A stretch of DNA of 64,000 nt from Pseudomonas viciae (GTDB lineage: Bacteria > Pseudomonadota > Gammaproteobacteria > Pseudomonadales > Pseudomonadaceae). The notes beneath the pieces were generated by a model. That model was not told where the DNA came from. It did not search any database and worked only from the letters and a program-made list of their open reading frames with translations. Shown here piece after piece: positions 17,762 to 26,227 of this stretch (position 1 is its first letter; each line of letters begins with the position of its first letter). The stretch spans positions 2,454,001-2,518,000 of the forward strand of contig NZ_CP035088.1 of NCBI RefSeq assembly GCF_004786035.1. The letters are read 5' to 3'. Both the position numbers and the translations under genes were made by a program.

Positions 17762-18763
17762 ATGAAAGCCATCAACATCAGAGAATTCGGCGCGGCGGAC
17801 GTCCTGGAACTCGCAGATGCTCCCAATCCTGAAGTACGCCCTACCGACCTGCTAGTGCGTGTCTATGCAGCGGGCGTGAACCGTGCGGATCTGACTCATC
17901 GAAGCGGTGGATATGGCCATCCGAATTTCGGCGACTCGCTGATTATCGGGTTGGAAATTGCCGGTGAGGTGATTGAGAAAGGTAGCGCAGTGACAGGTTT
18001 CGAGGTGGGAGATCGAGTGATGGGCGTAGTCGGAGGCGGCGCCTATGCCGAACTGGCACGCATCGACTACCGCATGGCCATGCACATCCCTGCGCAGCTC
18101 GACTATGTGCACGCGGCGGCAATTCCCGAGGTCTTCGTCACCGCCCATGAAGCAATGATGCACCTGGCTCGGCTGAAGTCCGGCGACTCGGTATTAATTC
18201 ACGCTGCTGCTGGAGGCGTAGGGTCTGCCGCAGTGCAATTGGCATACGCCACAGGCGCCACGGTGTATGCGACAACCGAAGGCAGCAAGTTATCGCGTGT
18301 GGAGCATTTGGGGGCCGATATCGCTGTTGACTACAAGACACAGGATTTCGCCGAAGTCATTGCCGATAAAACCAATGGTCGAGGCGTCGATGTCGTTATC
18401 GACTTTGTTGGCGAGCCCTACTTCGCACGCAACGTCGCGTCTCTTGCTCACGGTGGCCGTATGATCCAGGTCGGTATCCTTGGCGGTGGTGGCAAGGTGA
18501 CTGTGGAGCTGGAGCACATCCTCTACCGTCACTTGCAAATAATCGGCACGGTCATGAAGTCCCGCACGCAGCCGGAGAAGCACGACATGATCAAGCGCTT
18601 CCGCGAGCATTGGCTTGATCGCTTCGATGGCGCTGGAAGTCTAGAGCCGGTCGTTGATAGCACTTTCCCGCTGTCACGTGCTACCGATGCCCATCGCCGT
18701 ATGGAGTCGTCCGAGAACGTTGGGAAAATTATCTTGACGATGCAGCCAGAAGACTTGGTTTGA
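17762..18763 (+). CDS. NADPH:quinone oxidoreductase, zinc-less MDR family
   Basis: Medium-chain reductase of 333 residues. The nucleotide motif is HAAAGGVGSAAVQLA and the N-terminal catalytic domain lacks the zinc-binding cysteines of true alcohol dehydrogenases, as in QOR and crotonyl-type reductases. It reduces quinones or enones with NADPH in the family. Third gene of the ALDH-CMD-QOR cluster, ended by a strong terminator at 18794-18820. Confidence 0.85.
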   Translation: MKAINIREFGAADVLELADAPNPEVRPTDLLVRVYAAGVNRADLTHRSGGYGHPNFGDSLIIGLEIAGEVIEKGSAVTGFEVGDRVMGVVGGGAYAELARIDYRMAMHIPAQLDYVHAAAIPEVFVTAHEAMMHLARLKSGDSVLIHAAAGGVGSAAVQLAYATGATVYATTEGSKLSRVEHLGADIAVDYKTQDFAEVIADKTNGRGVDVVIDFVGEPYFARNVASLAHGGRMIQVGILGGGGKVTVELEHILYRHLQIIGTVMKSRTQPEKHDMIKRFREHWLDRFDGAGSLEPVVDSTFPLSRATDAHRRMESSENVGKIILTMQPEDLV

Positions 18764-18793
18764 GTCGGGGCCGTATCGTCGTCGATTCACATG

Positions 18794-18820
18794 AAAAGGC
18801 GCCTCCAAGGGGCGCCTTTT
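18794..18820 (+). terminator. Rho-independent terminator after the quinone reductase
   Basis: AAAAGGCGCC (18794-18803), 7-base loop, GGCGCCTTTT (18811-18820): perfect 10-bp stem ending in T-run, 30 bases after the stop codon. Confidence 0.88.
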
Positions 18821-19027
18821 GCTATATGAAACCTGTCTCCCTTGGCCATTCTCACCCGGCAGTTTGCGGCCCAGAGTGTGTCAAAACCATTGTTAGCGGC
18901 TTCCACTCTAGTGTTTTTTCCTACTCAGACCCAGGTCTGACATCAGTTGCTCAGATTCAGTATAAGATTCCGGAGATCAGCAGGTACGCCGACAACGTGG
19001 GCTAGAGGCTAGAAATCTGGGGGTTGG

Positions 19028-19300
19028 ATGATTGCAAGCAACGTTTCATATCATTGTCCGGTTTGTGGGTACCCCGGGCTTGAAGAGCCTCCATACGATG
19101 AGGTTGGCTGCTCTTCGTTTGGCATGTGCCCGTCCTGCGGTACGCAGTTTGGCTATGATGACGCGACATCTGCTCATGCTGATTTGCGGAAATTATGGAT
19201 CTCTAAAGGAATGCTTTGGTGGAGCAAAGCTCAAGCGTCGCCGAGTGGCTGGGACCCGGTAAGGCAACTACAGGCGGTTGAAAAACGCATCAATGTCTGA
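19028..19300 (+). CDS. CPxC zinc-ribbon protein of unknown function (passenger gene)
   Basis: 90 residues with two CPxC knuckles (C10/C13 and C34/C37) that probably bind one zinc, followed by FGYDD and a C-terminal LRKLWISKGMLWWS...WDPVRQL pattern. I recognise this as a common uncharacterised family often met near polymorphic toxin and immunity genes (from memory). It lies between the left TIR and the transposase and so may be cargo. A TTGGATG lies at the start with a weak RBS (TGGGGG). Confidence 0.65.
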   Translation: MIASNVSYHCPVCGYPGLEEPPYDEVGCSSFGMCPSCGTQFGYDDATSAHADLRKLWISKGMLWWSKAQASPSGWDPVRQLQAVEKRINV

Positions 19301-19318
19301 ACAGAACACCGCTCTTAG

Positions 19319-19352
19319 CCCTGCTATGATTTCCGAGGATTTCATCGCAGGG
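19319..19352 (+). promoter_or_regulatory. Inverted repeat in the transposase leader
   Basis: CCCTGC (19319-19324) and GCAGGG (19347-19352) flank a partly symmetric centre containing TATGAT (19325-19330), a possible -10 box. It ends 7 bases before the transposase ATG and could limit transposase expression. Confidence 0.4.
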
Positions 19353-19359
19353 ATCGCCC

Positions 19360-20790
19360 ATGAAGCGCTTCATCCAAGGTGAACATCGAGGTCAAGGCAC
19401 CTTACTTCCCGAAAGCCTCGACGACTACGTCAACGATACCAATCCGGTGCGCGTAGTCGACGTCTTCGTCGATGAACTCGACCTGCTCCATCTGGGTTTT
19501 GACGGTGTTATTCCTGCTGACACAGGCCGGCCTGCTTACCACCCTGCAATCCTGCTGAAGATCTACATCTATGGCTATCTCAACCGCATCCAGTCGAGCC
19601 GACGTTTGGAGCGAGAAGCCCAGCGCAATGTCGAGCTGATGTGGCTGACCGGGCGGTTGATGCCTGACTTCAAGACCATCGCCAACTTCCGAAAAGACAA
19701 CAGCAAGGCCATCCGAGGCGTCTGTCGCCAGTTCGTTGTGCTGTGTCAGCAGTTGGGATTATTCGGAGAAAATCTGGTCGCCATCGATGGCAGTAAATTC
19801 AAAGCAGTCAACAACCGCGACCGCAATTTCACCAGCGCCAAACTGAAGCGGCGCATGGAAGAAATTGAATCGAGTATCAATCATTACCTGGTGGCACTTG
19901 ATGCTGCCGATCGGCAAGAACCAACAGCTTCCGAGCCCAGCGCCGTGCGGCTGGAAGAGAAAATCGCCAAGCTGAAAACTCAAATGAAGGAGCTTCAGGC
20001 GATTGAAATCCAGCTCAACGAATCGCCGGATAAGCAGGTCTCACTGACCGATCCAGACGCCCGTTCCATGATGACGCGCGGCACGGGAATCGTTGGCTAC
20101 AACGTGCAGACAGCGGTCGATACGCAGCACCATCTGATCGTTGCACACGAGGTGACTAACGTCGGTTCCGACCGCGATCAACTCAGCTCGATGGCCAAGC
20201 AGGCCCGCGAGGCGATGGCGTCAGGGACGTTGTCGGTACTGGCTGACCGAGGTTACTTCAAAAGCGAACAAATCCTCGCTTGTCACGAAGCCGGTATCAC
20301 CGCCTATGTGCCCAAGCCGATGACCTCTGGGGCCAAGGCTGACGGGCGTTTCAATAACGATGCCTTCATCTATGACGCGGCAAAAAACGAATACATTTGC
20401 CCAGCTGGTGAGGCGCTGATCTGGCGCTATTCCTACGTTGAAAAAGACCTGAAGTTGCATCGTTACTGGAGTTCGAAATGCCAGGGCTGCGCGTTGAAGT
20501 CGCAATGCACACCGAGCACGGAACGACGAATTCGGCGCTGGGAGCATGAAACCGTATTGGAGGACATGCAGCTTCGGCTGAGTAAAGCCCCGGAGATGAT
20601 GCGAGTCCGAAAACGGACGGTTGAGCATCCCTTCGGGACGCTCAAACAATGGATGGGAGCGACGCACTTCCTGACGCGAAAACTGGCCGGGGTGAGTGCG
20701 GAGATGAGCTTGAATGTGCTCGCCTACAACTTGAAACGGGTCATGAAAATCATCGGTACCAACGGTTTGATAAACGCGCTGACGGCCTGA
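19360..20790 (+). CDS. IS1182-family transposase
   Basis: DDE transposase of 476 residues, apparently intact. N-terminal domain GRPAYHPAILLKIYIYGYLN and the YREK-less IS1182 signature MPDFKTIANFRKDN; catalytic acids in AIDGSKFKAVN, LADRGYFKSEQ and the final glutamate in VEHPFGTLKQWMG. A cysteine cluster (CPAGE...CQGCALKSQC) before the last acid is a zinc-binding insertion usual in this family. A 58-bp scrap of a related copy survives at 36575-36633. Confidence 0.92.
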   Translation: MKRFIQGEHRGQGTLLPESLDDYVNDTNPVRVVDVFVDELDLLHLGFDGVIPADTGRPAYHPAILLKIYIYGYLNRIQSSRRLEREAQRNVELMWLTGRLMPDFKTIANFRKDNSKAIRGVCRQFVVLCQQLGLFGENLVAIDGSKFKAVNNRDRNFTSAKLKRRMEEIESSINHYLVALDAADRQEPTASEPSAVRLEEKIAKLKTQMKELQAIEIQLNESPDKQVSLTDPDARSMMTRGTGIVGYNVQTAVDTQHHLIVAHEVTNVGSDRDQLSSMAKQAREAMASGTLSVLADRGYFKSEQILACHEAGITAYVPKPMTSGAKADGRFNNDAFIYDAAKNEYICPAGEALIWRYSYVEKDLKLHRYWSSKCQGCALKSQCTPSTERRIRRWEHETVLEDMQLRLSKAPEMMRVRKRTVEHPFGTLKQWMGATHFLTRKLAGVSAEMSLNVLAYNLKRVMKIIGTNGLINALTA

Positions 20791-20975
20791 AAAAGGCTGA
20801 TTCTGGCCCATCCGATAGGCTATAAAAGCGGCGTTACGTGTTCCAGGACGCTACCGATGCGCCCCGCGGCACTGACCATACGATCGCTCAACCAACGAAC
20901 GTCAATGTTCCAAGCGATGAGGCCCGTGAGCGTTTTTACACACTCTGGGCCCGAAGCAGTCGTTGGTGACGGGGG

Positions 20976-21785
20976 CTACGAGCTCGGCTGTCGGTGCCGG
21001 GCATAGAGTATTGAACCACCCACTCCCGACGCTCCTTTAGTTTGCAGTTCAAACGTATCTGGATATCCCTTGATCAACTCACTGAGCTTTTTATAACCAT
21101 GGGTGCGAGGGTCGAACTCAGGTCTTAATTTGCTGATGTTGGTGCCCAGCGCGCCCAATTGAGCCCAGCCGTCCTCGTCGGCAATGTCATCCAGGATCTT
21201 TGCGATGAAACTGACTGGTGCCCTGGGTAGCTTCTTTGCTTCGGCCGTACTGGCGGTTTTGGTGGCTTCGATTTCAGCGCGTGGCTCGGGTTCGAGTCGA
21301 CCGTGTCCATTGCTTGCAGCAACAAGCGCTTCACCGCGCAGCAATTCGGTATAGATGAACTTGTCGCAGGCCGACACGAACGGTCTCGGGGTTTTCTCTT
21401 CACCAAACCCGTAGACCGTCAAACCTTCTTCCCGTAACCGCGAAGCGAGGCGGGTGAAGTCACTGTCGCTCGAAACCAGGCAGAAACCGTCGAAGCGTCG
21501 GGTGTACAGCAGGTCCATTGCGTCGATGATCAAGGCACTGTCTGTTGCGTTCTTACCTTTGGTGTACGCGAACTGTTGGATAGGCTGGATCGAATGGTCG
21601 AGTAGCACCTTTTTCCACCCACCCAACTGAGGGCCGGTCCAGTCGCCATAGATCCGTTTGACGTTGGCGACACCGTACTTGGCGATTTCTTCGAATAAAC
21701 CTTCAACAATTGCTGCGGGAGCATTGTCGGCGTCGATTAACACTGCCAAGTGTTTTTGCATGGGGGCGGGTGCGTGGATGGCCAT
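20976..21785 (-). CDS. NYN-domain ribonuclease-like protein with OST-HTH/LOTUS domain
   Basis: Cytosolic protein of 269 residues. The N-terminal NYN (PIN-like) domain shows AVLIDADNAP, KGKNATDSALIIDAMDLLY and LVSSDSDFTRLASRLRE, giving the acidic metal-binding cluster (D in DADNAP, D in TDSAL, DSD). After a linker rich in Ala, Glu and Lys, residues about 195-265 form an OST-HTH domain (IAKILDDIADEDGWAQLGALGTNISK), an RNA-binding winged helix. Predicted RNA-processing role. The ATG at 21785 has AAGGACG upstream; an ATG at 21815 lacks one. Confidence 0.85.
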   Translation of the reverse strand: MAIHAPAPMQKHLAVLIDADNAPAAIVEGLFEEIAKYGVANVKRIYGDWTGPQLGGWKKVLLDHSIQPIQQFAYTKGKNATDSALIIDAMDLLYTRRFDGFCLVSSDSDFTRLASRLREEGLTVYGFGEEKTPRPFVSACDKFIYTELLRGEALVAASNGHGRLEPEPRAEIEATKTASTAEAKKLPRAPVSFIAKILDDIADEDGWAQLGALGTNISKLRPEFDPRTHGYKKLSELIKGYPDTFELQTKGASGVGGSILYARHRQPSS

Positions 21786-22006
21786 GGGTCGTCCTTGAAT
21801 TGAGGACTTCAACATACCGTTAAATCACGGATGAGCAAAGGGATCACAGCTTCGCGTTAGAGAGTGCGTTTTGCCAACGGCTATGGGGTTGCAGTGATGT
21901 GCAAAGCGGAACCGATTAGCCATTGACTTTTAAGCGACCGATAGCAGCTTGCGCAAGGTGAGTTGGGCTGACGCTTACGTTGCGCAAGGGCTGCGATGAG
22001 AACTGA

Positions 22007-22303
22007 CTACTCTGGAGTCAACTCAACCATAAGCGGCTGTGCAACGGGCTCGTCTGAATAAGAGATGACTTCCCAGTCAACGTAGCCAGGCGCTGTGACT
22101 TGGATCAGCGACCGACGCCTCATGGAACAACAAATATAGGGAAGCGACCAAAGAGTGTAACCACTGAGCGCAAAGGCTCCCTTTTCATCCGTCGTGGTGT
22201 GACGAATTTTATTGCCAGGAAATGAAGTGTATTTGACAGTCGCTTGTTTAATCGGCAGCAGAGAGTCTCGGTCGCCAAACCCGTAATCTAGCTTCGATTG
22301 CAA
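22007..22303 (-). CDS. Small beta-rich protein, probably N-terminally truncated
   Basis: 98-residue frame from a TTG start. The core (ATVKYTSFPGNKIRHTTTDEKGAFALSGY, then APGYVDW) resembles a carboxypeptidase-regulatory-like beta sandwich, as in small periplasmic proteins. There is no signal peptide; just upstream, ATG-CAC-AAG in another frame and an in-frame TAG suggest a frameshift or loss of the true 5' end. I treat it as a possible remnant. Confidence 0.4.
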   Translation of the reverse strand: MQSKLDYGFGDRDSLLPIKQATVKYTSFPGNKIRHTTTDEKGAFALSGYTLWSLPYICCSMRRRSLIQVTAPGYVDWEVISYSDEPVAQPLMVELTPE

Positions 22304-22384
22304 GCCTTGCTGGTTTGCCTACGTGCCTTCTTGTGCATTTTATTTTTGTCACAAAGTTGGAAGTGGAGGATTGGCCCAGTAAGA

Positions 22385-22416
22385 ATGTGGGCCCTAGCCG
22401 GGGAACGGGCCCACAT
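22385..22416. terminator. Strong hairpin
   Basis: ATGTGGGCCC (22385-22394) and GGGCCCACAT (22407-22416) form a perfect 10-bp stem with a 12-base loop, 20 bases after the cytochrome stop codon. Probably its terminator. Confidence 0.65.
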
Positions 22417-22436
22417 GCTCACCTCTCATCTCAAAA

Positions 22437-22850
22437 TCATCGATTTTTTGAAATCACCCCAGTCATGTATTGATGTAAATCACGCAGATCCTGAACCCGC
22501 CAAGCGTACGGCGCTAGCTTTACGCCATTCTCTCGCAACGTTCTTGGAATCAGGTCCCCATTTGGACGAAGGATTATCGAAGACACGATAACGCCCGGAT
22601 AATCATTCAGTCTTTTTTTGAAAACGGAGGTTGTAAGGTCAGGCGTAGGGGGATTGCTTTTATTGGCCAGTGGTCCTGTTCCTTTGATATCTGTTCCGTG
22701 GCACATGGCGCATCTCTGTACATAGAGATTTTTCCCATTGGCGTTATCCGCGAAGGACAGGGATGTTTGAATCAGCGATAAAATTCCTAGCGAAGCGATG
22801 AATAATATTTTCGTTTTCACTTTTTCATGTGGCCTTGTTCTATAAATCAT
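22437..22850 (-). CDS. Class I c-type cytochrome, periplasmic
   Basis: 137 residues from the ATG at 22850. A hydrophobic signal segment (ILFIASLGILSLIQTSLSFA) precedes the mature protein; the heme motif is CAMCH (C47, C50, H51) and a C-terminal methionine (HQYMTG) is the likely second ligand. GTGPLANKSNPPTPDLT is typical of single-domain cytochromes in oxidase or dehydrogenase modules. No redox partner gene adjoins it, so its electron donor is unknown. Start uncertain: a GTG 30 bases downstream is possible. Confidence 0.8.
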   Translation of the reverse strand: MIYRTRPHEKVKTKILFIASLGILSLIQTSLSFADNANGKNLYVQRCAMCHGTDIKGTGPLANKSNPPTPDLTTSVFKKRLNDYPGVIVSSIILRPNGDLIPRTLRENGVKLAPYAWRVQDLRDLHQYMTGVISKNR

Positions 22851-22965
22851 ATCTGAATCGAGGGCAGACTCCGGAGGTGCCACTGCAACACTCAATTCCC
22901 TCGATAACCTTGAAAACGGCCACTCGAACCCATTACCCGATCAGCTGTTTTGTAGGACGAGAGAG

Positions 22966-23535
22966 TCACCCATGTTCCGCTGCCAACATTGACCTGAACT
23001 GAGCAATGATCTCTGAAGACAGCCCGGCACTTTCGAACACTGCGCAGGTGAAGCTAACGGGGGCGGGGCCTGGAGCCGTTATGATGCGGTCCGCAACCAC
23101 AGCGACCGGGCTGCTTCGATAAAGCGCGTGCCCTTCATAACCTACGGCATTGTGTTGTAAGAACTCTGTGCTGTTCGAGGTATGAGCAACTCTGTCGAGC
23201 AGCCCGGCCCTCGCAAGTGCCAGCGTTCCCCCGCAGATACCGGCAATCGTCGCGCCACTTGAGCGACTGGCATGAAGAAAGTCTCGAATATCGGGTGCTT
23301 CTGCGCGCTCCCAGATCATTCCTCCAATGACGACAACAACGTCCGGCTTCCAGTCCAGGCATTGTTGCAAACTGCTATCGACCGTGACAGCCAATCCACC
23401 CTGCGAGCGGAACTGCCCCGTAGCCGGAGCGAAAAACCTGACGTCGATCCCGTAAAAAGGGGACGCAGTTCCAGCAATGAAAGCATATTCCCAGTCTGCA
23501 AAACCGGGTGTCAGTATCAAACCCACGCGTGCCAT
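22966..23535 (-). CDS. DJ-1/PfpI-family protein (class I amidotransferase-like)
   Basis: 189-residue cytosolic protein of the DJ-1 superfamily. The nucleophile elbow AGICGGT carries C101; an acidic residue near the N-terminus in DWEYAFI (E16) is in the position of the conserved glutamate. PDVVVVIGGMIWE is the central strand region. Members act as chaperones, glyoxalases or hydratases; which applies here is open. Stands alone between the cytochrome gene and an ABC exporter gene, all on the minus strand. Confidence 0.85.
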   Translation of the reverse strand: MARVGLILTPGFADWEYAFIAGTASPFYGIDVRFFAPATGQFRSQGGLAVTVDSSLQQCLDWKPDVVVVIGGMIWERAEAPDIRDFLHASRSSGATIAGICGGTLALARAGLLDRVAHTSNSTEFLQHNAVGYEGHALYRSSPVAVVADRIITAPGPAPVSFTCAVFESAGLSSEIIAQFRSMLAAEHG

Positions 23536-23640
23536 CAGTCAGAATCCTCCATGAATGCCAATAATATTGGATGACGAAAAACAGATATCGAGGGCTGTTC
23601 AGGGCGGCCAATGATCGCCCTAAACCGCCCACGCCCATGA

Positions 23641-25494
23641 CTATTCCACCGCCTCAACCACCCCCTGATCCTCGCCCAGAAATCCGCCGCTCTGGTGATG
23701 CCACAGCCGCGCATAGGTACCGTTCTTCCCGAGCAGTTCCGTGTGGGTGCCTTGTTCTATGATGCGCCCGTCATCCATCACGATGAGCCTGTCCATGGCG
23801 GCGATCGTGGACAGACGATGGGCGATGGCAATCACGGTCTTGCCCTGCATCATGTCATCGAGGCTTTCCTGGATGGCCACTTCGACTTCTGAATCCAGGG
23901 CGCTTGTGGCCTCGTCCAGTAGCAGGATCGGGGCGTTCTTGAGCATCACGCGGGCAATGGCGACGCGTTGACGCTGGCCGCCCGACAGCTTGATACCACG
24001 CTCACCGACCAGGGTGTCGTAGCCGCTATGGCCATGCTTATCGCTCAGTTGGCTGATGAAGCCATCGGCCTGGGCATTGGCGGCGGCGCTGCGGATTTGC
24101 TCGTCGGTTGCGTCGGGGCGACCGTAGGCGATGTTGTCGCGAATGGACCGGTGCAGCAGGGAAGTATCCTGAGTGACCATGCCGATGGCGCTGCGTAGGC
24201 TGTCTTGGGTGACGTGCGCGATGTTTTGCCCGTCAATGCGAATCTCACCCTTGTCCACATCGTAGAAGCGCAACAGCAGGTTGATGAGCGTGGATTTTCC
24301 GGCGCCGGAGCGGCCCACCAAGCCAATTTTCTCCCCAGCGCGGATGGTCAGGCTCAGCCCATCGAGCACCTGGCGTTCGCCGTTGTAGTTGAAGCTCACA
24401 TTGTCGAAGGTCACCGCGCCGCCAGTGGTCACCAGCGCACTCGCGTGCGGCGCGTCCTGCACCTTGGGGCCGCGGGTCAAGGTGGCCATGCCATCCTGCA
24501 CGGTGCCGATGTTTTCGAAGAGCGAGGTCATTTGCCACATGATCCAGTGCGACATGCCATTGATGCGCAACGCCATGGCGGTAATCGCCGCCACGGCACC
24601 TGCGCCGACTTCGCCCTGGTGCCACAGCCATAGGGCATAACCGCCTGCACCCATGATCAACGCGACCACCAGTGCCTGGTTGACGATTTCGAATTGGCTG
24701 ACCAGGCGCATCTGACGCAAGCCGGTCTGCTTGAAATCCTCCATTGCAGCGCGCGCGAAGTGGGCTTCGCGTTTTGAGTGCGAGAACAGTTTCACCGTGG
24801 TGATGTTGGTATAGGCATCGGAGATACGGCCGGTCATCGATGACCGCGCATTGGCCTGTTCCTGCCCGACTTCTCCCAGGCGGGGCACGAAGTAGCGCAT
24901 GGCCAGGCCGAACAACGCGACCCAGGCAATGAAAGGCAGCATCAGTTTCAGGTCGAAGCCGCCGGCCAGGGCGATGATCGCGATGAAGTAAACGCCGATC
25001 CCCGGTGCGACCTCGATGAGGGTGAATAGCACCTCGCGCACCGACAGCGCCGTCTGCATCACCTTGGTGGTGACGCGGCCGGAGAACTCATCGGAGAAGA
25101 ACGAAAGGCTTTGTCGCAGCATCAGCCGATGGAAATCCCAGCGCAGCCGCAGCGGTAGATTGATCGCCAATATCTGGTGCTGCACCATCGTGCGCAACGC
25201 GACCAGCCCAATGCTGGTCAGCAATACGATGCCGATGCCCCACAGCACGCGACTTTCCTGCACCACCGCATCGCCACCGGCCTGCCAGGTCGACAGCAGG
25301 TCCACGACCTGCCCGAGGAAAGAAAACAGCCAGGCTTCGTAAATCGACACACCGGCACTGAGCAGCGCCAGCGCGAGAATATAGCCGCGGGCACCGCGCG
25401 TGCAGGCCCAGAGAAATCGCGCCAGGCCATCAGGCGGCGGCGGTACTTCGTCGGGCGGGAAGGGGTCGAGCCATTTCTCAAACGTGCGAAGCAT
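23641..25494 (-). CDS. ABC exporter, fused permease and ATPase
   Basis: Half-transporter of 617 residues, expected to work as a homodimer in the inner membrane. Six transmembrane helices lie in residues 30-320; the ATPase follows with Walker A GLVGRSGAGKST, signature LSGGQRQR, Walker B ILLLDEATSALDSE and the switch histidine in IAIAHRLSTI. Of the MsbA/MDR lipid-or-drug type. GGAG six bases before the ATG at 25494 decides the start. No partner gene is adjacent; the substrate is unknown. Confidence 0.9.
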   Translation of the reverse strand: MLRTFEKWLDPFPPDEVPPPPDGLARFLWACTRGARGYILALALLSAGVSIYEAWLFSFLGQVVDLLSTWQAGGDAVVQESRVLWGIGIVLLTSIGLVALRTMVQHQILAINLPLRLRWDFHRLMLRQSLSFFSDEFSGRVTTKVMQTALSVREVLFTLIEVAPGIGVYFIAIIALAGGFDLKLMLPFIAWVALFGLAMRYFVPRLGEVGQEQANARSSMTGRISDAYTNITTVKLFSHSKREAHFARAAMEDFKQTGLRQMRLVSQFEIVNQALVVALIMGAGGYALWLWHQGEVGAGAVAAITAMALRINGMSHWIMWQMTSLFENIGTVQDGMATLTRGPKVQDAPHASALVTTGGAVTFDNVSFNYNGERQVLDGLSLTIRAGEKIGLVGRSGAGKSTLINLLLRFYDVDKGEIRIDGQNIAHVTQDSLRSAIGMVTQDTSLLHRSIRDNIAYGRPDATDEQIRSAAANAQADGFISQLSDKHGHSGYDTLVGERGIKLSGGQRQRVAIARVMLKNAPILLLDEATSALDSEVEVAIQESLDDMMQGKTVIAIAHRLSTIAAMDRLIVMDDGRIIEQGTHTELLGKNGTYARLWHHQSGGFLGEDQGVVEAVE

Positions 25495-25569
25495 GGTGGT
25501 CTCCAAAACATCCAGTGAGGAGATTCTGGCATTTAAAGGTTGCTTTGAGGGTTTTTGTAAGAGGTAAGG

Positions 25570-26025
25570 TTAATCGCCCAGAACCTTTTCCATGATGATG
25601 GTGCGCTCGACGCCGTGAAATTCGTCCCGGATTTTCAGGAAACCCAGGGCAAGATAAAACCCTTCGGCAGTGATCGAGGAGGGGACACGCAACAGCTTCA
25701 CGCCGCTCTGCGCGGCCATTGATTCAATCGTCGCCATCAGTCGACTCCCAATGCCTTTCCCCTGATGGGCCGGGTCAACGAATAGGCTTCGGACGGTGTT
25801 TCGATCAAGGCTTCCTGTTGCGACGAGATGACCGTCAATGCTCGCGACATACACCTGACGTTGGGTTAGAAGGGACAGGATCGCCGAGGGTGAAAAGCTT
25901 TGTTGCACTCGTTTGATGATGTCTGGCGAATAATCTTGAGCATTGGATTCGCGCAACGCAGCCACTACGACCTCGCTTATTGCTGCGGCGTCCGTACTTA
26001 TTGCGTTTCGAATCACACAGTCCAT
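25570..26025 (-). CDS. GNAT-family N-acetyltransferase
   Basis: 151 residues from the ATG at 26025 (AAGGA 7 bases upstream). Acetyl-CoA loop DPAHQGKGIGSRLM (the Q/RxxGxG/A motif) and a C-terminal GFYLALGFLKIRDEF typical of small-molecule or peptide GNATs. Divergent from the nucleoside hydrolase-like gene. Substrate not deducible. Confidence 0.85.
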   Translation of the reverse strand: MDCVIRNAISTDAAAISEVVVAALRESNAQDYSPDIIKRVQQSFSPSAILSLLTQRQVYVASIDGHLVATGSLDRNTVRSLFVDPAHQGKGIGSRLMATIESMAAQSGVKLLRVPSSITAEGFYLALGFLKIRDEFHGVERTIIMEKVLGD

Positions 26026-26227
26026 TGGGCATCCTTCGTTGAGTCTCCTGCGCCGCAGTCGTCGCTGCTGGTGGCCGAGCAGCGGTAAATCGATCACGAG
26101 ACGATATTACACAGGCGTTTATCTTGGGCGGTGCTACTGTTTCATTTGTGCCTGCGGCGGGGAGGCGACCGCTGACGGAAAACTGAATATTGGACGTAAA
26201 TTCTTCATTAGCCAGGAGGCTAACATT

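Larger units (their letters stand above)
18872..20947. mobile_element. TIR-bounded 2.1-kb region with IS1182-type transposase and a passenger gene
   Basis: Left end CAGAGTGTGTCAAAACC and right end (reverse complement) CAGAGTGTGTAAAAACG match at 15 of 17 positions; GGCC flanks both ends (18868-18871, 20948-20951). The flanks (GGCAGTTTGC on the left, CGAAGCAGTC on the right) are halves of the same palindrome that hosts the two MITEs. Inside are a 90-residue zinc-ribbon gene and an IS1182-family transposase. Alternative reading: the IS itself is shorter (about 19304-20845, imperfect ends ACACCGCTCTTA / ACGCCGCTTTTA) and was inserted into an older TIR element. The sequence does not settle which. 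Confidence 0.65.
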
